This document shows, piece after piece, positions 57,479 through 64,000 of a stretch of DNA of 64,000 nt. The stretch is taken from assembly GCF_014158035.1 (NCBI RefSeq), contig NZ_JACFXW010000001.1:124001-188000 (forward strand), in the 5' to 3' direction. Under the pieces are notes generated by a model, which had not been told where the DNA came from, made no database searches, and saw only the letters and a program-made list of their open reading frames with translations. Positions within the stretch are counted from its first letter, which is position 1, and each line of letters opens with the position of its first letter. A program made the position numbers and the translations under genes. Source of the DNA: Rhizobium sp. G21 (GTDB lineage Bacteria > Pseudomonadota > Alphaproteobacteria > Rhizobiales > Rhizobiaceae).

Positions 57479-58438
57479 TCATCCGTAGATCTTGATGGCT
57501 TCCTGCATGCGCTGGATTTCCGCGATGCGGGCGCGGCCTTCATTATAGCCGCGTTCGATGAGTTCGGACGCGCGGTGGAATTCGGAGAGGCCGATATCGG
57601 AGAGGCGCGGTTGCAGCGCGAGATCCGGCGGGTCACCGGCGAGGCGAGCGCGCGAAATGCGATCCTGGATGATGTTGAAGGCTTCGACCATGACGCCGGT
57701 CAGGCCTAGATTGGCGCGGCGGTCGCGGTCGCCGTCGCGCTCGAACTGGGTTTCCAGCGACTGGCGGCTCGCGGAGTGCTTGACCACGGCGGACCGTCCG
57801 TAAAGGTCGTAGTGGAGATTGACGGCCACCACCAGCGGCTGCTCATAGGCGCGGCAGACCGTGACCGGCACGGGATTGACCAGCGCGCCATCGACGAGCA
57901 CCCGATTGTTGCATCTGATCGGCTCGAAAATGCCGGGCAGGGCGTAGGAGGCGCGGATGGCGGTGATCAGCGAGCCCGAATCGATCCAGACCTCGTGGCC
58001 GGTGCGTATCTCGGTGGCGACCGCGACGAAGGGGCGGCCGAGATCCTCGATCGCCATGCCTTCCAGATGCTCCTGCATGCGCTTGGTCAGCCGCATTCCG
58101 GCAAACAGTCCGCCGCCGCCGATGGTGAGATCGAGCAACGCCGCCATGCGCCGCATGGTCAGCGATCGGGCGAAATTTTCCAGTTCGTCCAGCTTGCCGG
58201 CCAGATAGCAGCCGCCGACCAGCGCGCCGATCGAGGTGCCGGCGATCATGCCCACTTCTACGCCGGCCTCGTCGAGCGCCCGGAGGACACCGATATGAGC
58301 CCAACCCCGAGCGGCGCCGCCGCCGAGCGCCAGCGCTATTTTGGGCTTCTTGAGAACAGGGGCAGGTGACGACCCGGCGCCGGCGGGTTCGAGCGTGGCG
58401 GCCGCATCGGCCGAGCGGAAGAAACTCCAATTCATCAT
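57479..58438 (-). CDS. Patatin-like phospholipase (RssA family)
   Basis: 319 residues from MMNWSFFRSADAAATL. The hydrolase motifs are IALALGGGAARGWAHIGVL (oxyanion), GTSIGALVGG (Ser nucleophile) and VDGALVNPVPV (Asp of the catalytic dyad). Cytoplasmic or membrane-associated lipid acyl hydrolase; substrate unknown. Confidence 0.9.
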   Translation of the reverse strand: MMNWSFFRSADAAATLEPAGAGSSPAPVLKKPKIALALGGGAARGWAHIGVLRALDEAGVEVGMIAGTSIGALVGGCYLAGKLDELENFARSLTMRRMAALLDLTIGGGGLFAGMRLTKRMQEHLEGMAIEDLGRPFVAVATEIRTGHEVWIDSGSLITAIRASYALPGIFEPIRCNNRVLVDGALVNPVPVTVCRAYEQPLVVAVNLHYDLYGRSAVVKHSASRQSLETQFERDGDRDRRANLGLTGVMVEAFNIIQDRISRARLAGDPPDLALQPRLSDIGLSEFHRASELIERGYNEGRARIAEIQRMQEAIKIYG

Positions 58439-58562
58439 GCGGCGCCCCTCCGGCGCGATCAGCTTGTTATGGAGAGAGTGTTGCGCGGCCCGGTTAATAA
58501 ATGGCGAAGCGCCCACCGATCTGCCCAACAAGCGGGCAAACGCCGCTAGATCGGACGACGAT

Positions 58563-59012
58563 TCATCGCTGATAGACGGCGTCGGGCTCAAAATGCTTGT
58601 GGTCGTCGACCACCGACAGCTTCGGGGAGCCGTCCGTCAGCGTCACGGAGCGGTAGAAGCAGGAGCGGCGGCCGGTATGGCAGGTGGCGTCATGACCGCT
58701 CACTTTGACCCTGAGTTGCAGCGCATCCTGATCGCAATCGGTCAGGATCTCGACGACATGCTGGAGATTGCCCGACGTCTCGCCCTTCTTCCAGATCTTG
58801 CCGCGCGAGCGGCTGAAATAGTGCGCCACGCGGGTTTCGAGAGTCAGCGCCAGCGCTTCCGCATTCATGTGGCCGACCATCAGGAGGGCATTGTCGCGAT
58901 GATCGGTGACGATCGCAGTGATCAGACCATTCTGGTCGAATTTCGGCGTAAAGGACACGCCTTCTTCGAGCGAGGCCTTGTCGGCCGGCGGCGGATCGAA
59001 AGCGATCGTCAT
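58563..59012 (-). CDS. hisI: Phosphoribosyl-AMP cyclohydrolase
   Basis: 149 residues. Third step of histidine synthesis, opening the ring of phosphoribosyl-AMP. Signatures: [16 protein letters not shown] and [15 protein letters not shown], with the zinc-binding Cys in [12 protein letters not shown]. Lies ten bases upstream of folE in the same orientation, as in other Rhizobiales. Confidence 0.96.
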   Translation of the reverse strand: MTIAFDPPPADKASLEEGVSFTPKFDQNGLITAIVTDHRDNALLMVGHMNAEALALTLETRVAHYFSRSRGKIWKKGETSGNLQHVVEILTDCDQDALQLRVKVSGHDATCHTGRRSCFYRSVTLTDGSPKLSVVDDHKHFEPDAVYQR

Positions 59013-59022
59013 GCTGTCCTGC

Positions 59023-59640
59023 TTATTTGAAGCCGCGAACCATCGACATGAACCGCGCCTGTTCGCGCGGATCAGTCTTGAATTCGCCGGTGAAGGTGGT
59101 CGTCATGGTCGACGCGCCGAGCTTGTTCACCCCGCGCATGGCCATGCACATATGATCTGCTTCGAGCAGGACCGCGACGCCGCGCGGGCGCAGCGTGTCG
59201 TTGATGGCATGCGCGACCTGCGCCGTCATCGACTCCTGCGTCTGCAGCCGCTTGGCGTAGATGTCCACGACGCGCGCGATCTTGGAAAGCCCCAGCACGC
59301 GCCCTTCCGGCAGATAGGCGACATGCGCCTTGCCGATGATCGGCACCATGTGATGTTCGCAATGCGAAAAGAAGGGTATGTCGCGCACCATGACCATGTC
59401 GTCATAGCCCGCCACTTCCTCGAAGGTGCGGCCGAGCACCTCGTCGGCGTCGGCATTGTAGCCGGCGAACAGTTCGCCATAGGCCTTGACCACGCGCGAC
59501 GGCGTGTCGAGCAGGCCTTCGCGCTCGGGGTCTTCGCCGATGAAGCGCAGCAGCGTGCGAACGGCGTCCTCGGCTTCCTGCTTGGTGGGTTTACGCGAAA
59601 ATTCCTCGTCGCGCGAAAATTTCTTCACGATCGCGTCCAT
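59023..59640 (-). CDS. folE: GTP cyclohydrolase I
   Basis: 205 residues. Converts GTP to dihydroneopterin triphosphate, the first step of folate and pterin synthesis. Conserved zinc-binding and active-site segments are [40 protein letters not shown] and [17 protein letters not shown]-like ([13 protein letters not shown]). Divergent from the IscU-like gene. Confidence 0.97.
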   Translation of the reverse strand: MDAIVKKFSRDEEFSRKPTKQEAEDAVRTLLRFIGEDPEREGLLDTPSRVVKAYGELFAGYNADADEVLGRTFEEVAGYDDMVMVRDIPFFSHCEHHMVPIIGKAHVAYLPEGRVLGLSKIARVVDIYAKRLQTQESMTAQVAHAINDTLRPRGVAVLLEADHMCMAMRGVNKLGASTMTTTFTGEFKTDPREQARFMSMVRGFK

Positions 59641-59954
59641 GTATGGCCTCTTGATCCCTTTTGGAACCTCGGTAATCGGAACGGACTACTCGCCTCTGGC
59701 CATCTTCCTGACTCTGCAGGCATGGGCACCGTTGGCGGGCTCCGGGGCATCGGACTCCATTGCCACGCAATGAATTCCTCCGCACGGTTTCCCAGACAAC
59801 AGGTAACAGATTTCCTTGAAATTCTGTCACCCCATCGCGACATAACATATAGTAAGCGAACCAATGCCGCAAAGGGGACTGTTGTCTTTTTCGGTATTAC
59901 GGTGGAAAATCATCCCCGGTTCAGGTCAGCAAACGAAAATGTTGCGATAGAGCG

Positions 59955-60419
59955 ATGGACGACATCTACAACGCGAAAATTCTCGAATTCGCCGGCAATA
60001 TCCCCGCAACCGGGGAACTGGCCGACGCCGACGCCGTCGCCCAGGCGCATTCCAAGCTCTGCGGCTCCAAGGTCAAGGTGTTCGTCAAGATGGACGGCGA
60101 CCATGTGAGCGACTTCTCCCATATCGTCAAAGCCTGCGCGCTCGGCCAGGCCTCGTCCTCGATCATGGCGCGGCATGTGGTGGGCGCGAGCACCGAGGAA
60201 ATCCGCGCCGCCCGCCGCGATATGCTGGCGATGCTGAAGGACGGCGGCGAGGGGCCCGCGGGCCGCTTCGAGGACATGCGCTATTTGAAGCCGGTCAAGG
60301 ATTACAAGGCTCGGCACGCCTCGACAATGCTGACCTTTGACGCAGTGGTCGATTGTCTCGATCAGATCGAGACGAAAAAGCGCGGCGCCCGCGGCGCTGC
60401 CGGCCTGAACCGCGGCTAG
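59955..60419 (+). CDS. IscU/NifU-type Fe-S cluster scaffold protein
   Basis: 154 residues. IscU N-terminal fold with cysteines in SKLCGSKVKV, HIVKACALGQASSS and AVVDCLDQ. Related to the NifU_N family; it holds nascent Fe-S clusters. Alphaproteobacteria often keep this gene divergent from folE, as here. The C-terminal extension (ETKKRGARGAAGLNRG) is longer than in classical IscU. Confidence 0.9.
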   Translation: MDDIYNAKILEFAGNIPATGELADADAVAQAHSKLCGSKVKVFVKMDGDHVSDFSHIVKACALGQASSSIMARHVVGASTEEIRAARRDMLAMLKDGGEGPAGRFEDMRYLKPVKDYKARHASTMLTFDAVVDCLDQIETKKRGARGAAGLNRG

Positions 60420-60533
60420 GCCTGCTTGAAATGCCTGCTGTATCTCCGTAAGGTCGGGTTCTACTCCCGTTTTCAACAGGGATTCACCAGGTGCGGGGCT
60501 CATGCCCATGGCAATGCGGGCGAATCCGCGTAA

Positions 60534-62195
60534 ATGGCCATTATGAGCACCCCCGATCTCGACCTGACGCCCGAAGAACTCAACCAGCCGCAGCCCTGGA
60601 GCGGCGTCAACGCCTATCGCTCCGATCCGCTTCTGGTGGATATTTCCTCGCAGCTGCCGCGGATGGTGCGCGACGAATTCGACCTGATCGGCCGCTACGT
60701 CACCTCGCATGAGGCGCAGGAACTGGCGCGCATGGCCAATGAAGGGGTTCCCACTCTTCGGACGCACGGTCCGCGCGGCGAAAGGCTCGACGTCGTCGAT
60801 TTCCACCCTGCCTGGCATGCGCTGATGCGCCGATCGGTGTCGAACGGCCTCTCCTCGTCGATCTGGGAAAACAAGCCGGACGAACAGGGCGCCGCCCACC
60901 GGGCCCGCGCCGTACGATTCTTTCTCACCGCCCAGCTCGAATGCGGCCATCTCTGCCCGCTGACCATGACCTCTGCCTCCGTCGCCGCGATCAAGGCCAA
61001 CGACACGGCGCTGCGCAACTGGTTCGGCAAGATCGCCTCGCGCCGCTACGATTCCGCCAACAAGCCCGCGCATGAAAAAGCCGGCCTCACCATCGGCATG
61101 GGCATGACGGAAAAGCAGGGCGGCACGGATGTGCGCGCCAACCGCAGCGTCGCCGAGCCCGTGGGCGACAATGTCTACCGCCTCTCCGGCCACAAATGGT
61201 TCATGTCCGCGCCGATGAGCGACGCCTTCGTGATGCTGGCGCAGACGCGCGAGGGCATGGGCTGCTTCCTGGTTCCGCGCCTGCTCGAGGACGGCGCACG
61301 CAACGGGCTGCGTTTCCAGCGGTTGAAGGACAAGGTCGGCAACCGCTCCAATGCCTCGAGCGAGGTTGAATTCTCCAACACCTACGGCTTTCTGCTCGGC
61401 GCGCCCGACCAGGGCATCCGCACCATTCTCGATATGGTCACGCTGACCCGGCTCGATTGCGCCGTGGCATCGGCCGGCTTGATGCGGGCTTCGCTCGCCG
61501 AAGTCGTCCATCACATCCGCGGCCGCTCGGTGTTCGGCAAGACTCTCATCGACCAGCCGATCATGACGCGGGTCGTCGCCGACATGGCGCTCGATGTCGC
61601 CGCCGCCACGGCGCTGGTCTTCCGCCTCGCCCAGGCCTTCGACCGAGCCGCCGAAAGCCCCGAGGAACAGGCCTATCAGCGGATCATGACGCCCGTCATC
61701 AAATATTGGGTCTGCAAGATCGCGCCGGGGCTGGTCTACGAAGCCATGGAATGCCTGGGCGGCAGCGGCTATGTCGAGGAGCGCCCGATCGCCCGGCATT
61801 ATCGCGAGGCGCCGGTCAATGCGATCTGGGAAGGTTCCGGCAATGTCATGGCGCTCGACGTCATCCGCGTCGCCTCCAAGCAGCGTGACCAGTTCGAATT
61901 GCTGTTCGCCGGTCTGGCGCGCGATCTCGGCTCCGCCGGCGCCAAGACCGTCGACGTTCTCAGGGCGGCGCTGGCGCTGACCGAGCGCGACGAGGGCTCC
62001 GCCCGATTCCTGGTCGAACAACTGGCGCTCGCCGCCGGCTCGGCCGAACTCGTGCGTCTCGGCGCCGGCCGCATCGCCGACGCTTTCCTCGAAAGTCGTC
62101 TGACCGGCGGCTGGCGCTCGACCTATGGCATGCTGGAATCGCGCTTTGACGCCCGGTTCATCGTGGATCTTCTGTACCCGGCGTCCGGGCATTGA
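60534..62195 (+). CDS. aidB: AidB-like acyl-CoA dehydrogenase
   Basis: 553 residues, longer than ordinary acyl-CoA dehydrogenases, as in AidB. The FAD/substrate motifs are GLTIGMGMTEKQGGTDVRAN and LSGHKWFMSAPMSD, with ECLGGSGYVEERPIARHY and AIWEGSGNVMALDV near the C-terminus. AidB binds DNA and is part of the alkylation response in E. coli; this homologue may share that or be an isovaleryl-CoA-like enzyme. ATG 60543 is an alternative start. Confidence 0.88.
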   Translation: MAIMSTPDLDLTPEELNQPQPWSGVNAYRSDPLLVDISSQLPRMVRDEFDLIGRYVTSHEAQELARMANEGVPTLRTHGPRGERLDVVDFHPAWHALMRRSVSNGLSSSIWENKPDEQGAAHRARAVRFFLTAQLECGHLCPLTMTSASVAAIKANDTALRNWFGKIASRRYDSANKPAHEKAGLTIGMGMTEKQGGTDVRANRSVAEPVGDNVYRLSGHKWFMSAPMSDAFVMLAQTREGMGCFLVPRLLEDGARNGLRFQRLKDKVGNRSNASSEVEFSNTYGFLLGAPDQGIRTILDMVTLTRLDCAVASAGLMRASLAEVVHHIRGRSVFGKTLIDQPIMTRVVADMALDVAAATALVFRLAQAFDRAAESPEEQAYQRIMTPVIKYWVCKIAPGLVYEAMECLGGSGYVEERPIARHYREAPVNAIWEGSGNVMALDVIRVASKQRDQFELLFAGLARDLGSAGAKTVDVLRAALALTERDEGSARFLVEQLALAAGSAELVRLGAGRIADAFLESRLTGGWRSTYGMLESRFDARFIVDLLYPASGH

Positions 62196-62356
62196 CGTCG
62201 GCCGGCTCGCCGGCCGCATTGCGCATCATGCCATAGAGACGTCTCGGCGCTGCCAGCGCTGATGCAGCCTTGCCGGGGACGACAATGGCGATCCGATGGG
62301 CGTCGTCATTCCATTGATCCGCATCTGGCCGCTTGGCTGGCGTCAGCAAAAGGAAA

Positions 62357-62390
62357 GGCCGCGATGGATGTCCCTCGCGGCCCAGTTTTT
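62357..62390. terminator. Hairpin between aidB and the glutamate dehydrogenase gene
   Basis: GGCCGCGA (62357-62364) pairs with TCGCGGCC (62375-62382) and is followed by CAGTTTTT, serving the plus strand; on the minus strand a TTTCCTTTT run follows, so it may act both ways. Confidence 0.75.
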
Positions 62391-62406
62391 CCAATTGCGC
62401 AATCGC

Positions 62407-63669
62407 TCAGGGAAACAGGCCGCGGGTCTGCTTGGCCTGGGCCACCTTGTCGACGCCGATGGCCATGGCCGCGACGCGGTGGGAGATCTTGTCCTTCTCG
62501 ACGCGGTCGATCACCCGCTGGAAGGCGTCGTCGAGCAGGCCGCGCAGGCGGTCGAGCACTTCGTGCCGCTTCCAGAACAGCTGCTGCAGATCCTGCACCC
62601 ATTCGAAATAGCTGACGATGACGCCGCCGGAATTGCAGAGAATGTCCGGGATGACGAAAATCTCGTCGCGGCGCTGGTCGAGCACGGCGTCTGCCTCCGG
62701 CGTCGTCGGCCCGTTGGCGGCTTCGGCGAGGATGCGGCAATTGAGCTTTCCGGCAACGTCGGCGTCGATCACCCGTTCGATGGCCGCCGGCACGAGGATG
62801 TCGCAGGGTTGGACGAGCATTTGATCGGGATCGAAGGCGGCTTCGGTGGAAAAGCCCTTGAGCGAGCCATGTTCGGCCGTGTGCGCGATCAGCGCGTCGA
62901 CGTCGAGACCGTTTCGGTCGAGATAGCATGCGGTGTGGTCGGAGACGCCGATGATCTTGACGCCCTGGCGCGCCAGTTCGATCGCCGCATAGGAGCCGAC
63001 ATTGCCGAAGCCCTGGATGATGGCGGTGGAGGCCGACGGCGTCATCTTCAGCCGCTCCATGGAACGGCCGATCAGATGGGCGACGCCGAGGCCGGTGGCT
63101 TCGCGCCGACCTTCGGTGCCGCCGGAGGAGACGGGCTTGCCGGTGACGATCTCGTTGACCGTCTTGCCCTGATACATCGAATAGGTGTCCATGAACCAGG
63201 CCATGACTTGCTCATTCGTGCCCATGTCCGGGGCCATGACGTCGATATGCGGGCCGACGAAGGGGATCATTTCCTGCATGTAGCGGCGCGACAGGCTTTC
63301 GAGCTCGCGCTTGGAGAGCGAATAGGCGTCGACCGTGACGCCGCCCTTGGCGCCGCCATAGGGCAGGCCGGCAAGCGCGCATTTCCAGCTCATCCAGATC
63401 GCCAGCGCCGAGACTTCGCCGATATCGACGCTGGGCGCGAAACGCGTGCCGCCCTTGGTGGGCCCCAGCGTCAGGTGATGCTGGACACGATAGCCCTGGA
63501 ACACGGCGACTTCACCATTGTCCATATGGATCGGGCAGGAAATGGTGATGGCGCGCTTGGGATAGAGCAGTCGGTCGCGGCGGCCCTCGGGAATTTCGAG
63601 ATAGTCGGCGACGCTGCGAAACTGGTTGCGGGCCATTTCGAACACCGGGCCGGTATAGATGCTGGACAT
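62407..63669 (-). CDS. Glutamate/leucine dehydrogenase family enzyme
   Basis: 420 residues. Oxidative deamination of glutamate to 2-oxoglutarate with NAD(P). Substrate lysine motifs are LGPTKGGTRF and GLPYGGAKGGV; the nucleotide-binding Rossmann signature is IQGFGNVGSYAAIEL; and SGGTEGRREATGLGV and CNSGGVIVSYFEW are family blocks. The start MSSIYTGPVFEMARNQF at 63669 is typical of NAD-dependent GDH in alphaproteobacteria. Confidence 0.94.
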   Translation of the reverse strand: MSSIYTGPVFEMARNQFRSVADYLEIPEGRRDRLLYPKRAITISCPIHMDNGEVAVFQGYRVQHHLTLGPTKGGTRFAPSVDIGEVSALAIWMSWKCALAGLPYGGAKGGVTVDAYSLSKRELESLSRRYMQEMIPFVGPHIDVMAPDMGTNEQVMAWFMDTYSMYQGKTVNEIVTGKPVSSGGTEGRREATGLGVAHLIGRSMERLKMTPSASTAIIQGFGNVGSYAAIELARQGVKIIGVSDHTACYLDRNGLDVDALIAHTAEHGSLKGFSTEAAFDPDQMLVQPCDILVPAAIERVIDADVAGKLNCRILAEAANGPTTPEADAVLDQRRDEIFVIPDILCNSGGVIVSYFEWVQDLQQLFWKRHEVLDRLRGLLDDAFQRVIDRVEKDKISHRVAAMAIGVDKVAQAKQTRGLFP

Positions 63670-64000
63670 GTCACTCCCCCTGCCGCCTCTAAATCGGCTA
63701 AACCATGGCCGGCGGCTACCATGGGTAGAAAATGAGGTCTTGCTCCGCATATGCGGATTTTTCAGAAATCGGCCTGAATCGTGACGAATTTGAGCCAAAT
63801 GTCCAGAAAAATCCAAAAATGCGGACAGAAGTGATCTAGGATCGCACGATTGACTGTAAAATCTTACAAATCGCACCCAAAATCACGATTCCTCTTGAAA
63901 ATCTGATAGCAACTATCGGTAAGATGGTCACCGCAAATTTGCCGGTTTAAACCGTAAATCATGCGGAGTGTTGCGGCTTTGCAATCAGTATGACGAATTC
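63670..64000. other. Intergenic region at the window end
   Basis: 331 AT-rich bases upstream of the glutamate dehydrogenase gene, with no supported reading frame. It presumably carries that gene's promoter and the start region of a divergent gene outside the window. Confidence 0.5.

Noticed and set aside
59910-62219. 769-codon minus-strand frame opposite the IscU-like and AidB-like genes
   Set aside because: Same codon-bias shadow; both plus-strand genes have strong motifs.

Overview
The window is a stretch of a GC-rich alphaproteobacterial chromosome, most likely from the order Hyphomicrobiales (Rhizobiales). The evidence is the gene set and order: a B12-dependent ribonucleotide reductase; the block rpmG - MFS - DUF983 - rnr - topA - dprA - plsY - pyrC - pyrB; an ATP12 chaperone next to HAD and RluC-type genes; hisI - folE with a divergent IscU-like gene; an NDUFS4-type complex I subunit; and chemoreceptors ending in the WEEF pentapeptide. 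I do not assign a genus.

Layout. 1-9.3 kb: end of a chemoreceptor, a periplasmic Cache-like protein, nrdJ behind tandem NrdR boxes, a low-GC two-gene cassette of unknown function, a soluble PAS-PAS chemoreceptor and a SixA-like phosphatase. 9.4-20.9 kb: glutamate-synthase-like FMN protein, DegP, RarA, glycosyltransferase, S-formylglutathione hydrolase, a lipoprotein, a GH12 glucanase fused to RTX repeats, ATP12 chaperone, HAD phosphatase, RluC family enzyme and CrcB. 21-28.8 kb: MntA/HepT-type pair, UPF0178, a P1 peptidase, an orphan periplasmic binding protein, flavin reductase and a CoxD/CoxE/XdhC maturation set. 28.8-41.9 kb: the syntenic housekeeping block, transcribed almost entirely on the minus strand. 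41.9-49.3 kb: four tRNAs, NDUFS4-like subunit, DUF192, double cold-shock protein, glyoxalase, M15 peptidase, UbiH-like monooxygenase, AEC transporter and CcdA. 49.3-51.2 kb: a degraded integrated element at tRNA-Val, bounded by a 25-bp direct repeat. 51.4-64 kb: Tudor-like secreted protein, MerR/ZntA metal efflux pair with a 31-residue membrane peptide, PAS protein, rhomboid, CBS protein, patatin, HisI, FolE, IscU-like, AidB-like and glutamate dehydrogenase.

A dominant feature is the number of broken reading frames. About 20 genes, including essential ones (pyrB, rnr), carry one-base indels. Most sit in short G, C, T or A runs, and the protein on both sides is intact. This is best explained by residual sequencing errors. 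I give each such gene its full restored span and state where the frame breaks.

The observations most worth a second look are the GH12-RTX fusion, the unknown 5.2-6.2 kb cassette, the catalytically degenerate dihydroorotase beside PyrB, the terminator overlapping the DUF192 signal-peptide codons, the tRNA-Val element, the stand-alone Cache protein, the Tudor-like periplasmic protein and the ZntA-linked micropeptide. No CRISPR array, rRNA, intact transposase or integrase was seen.
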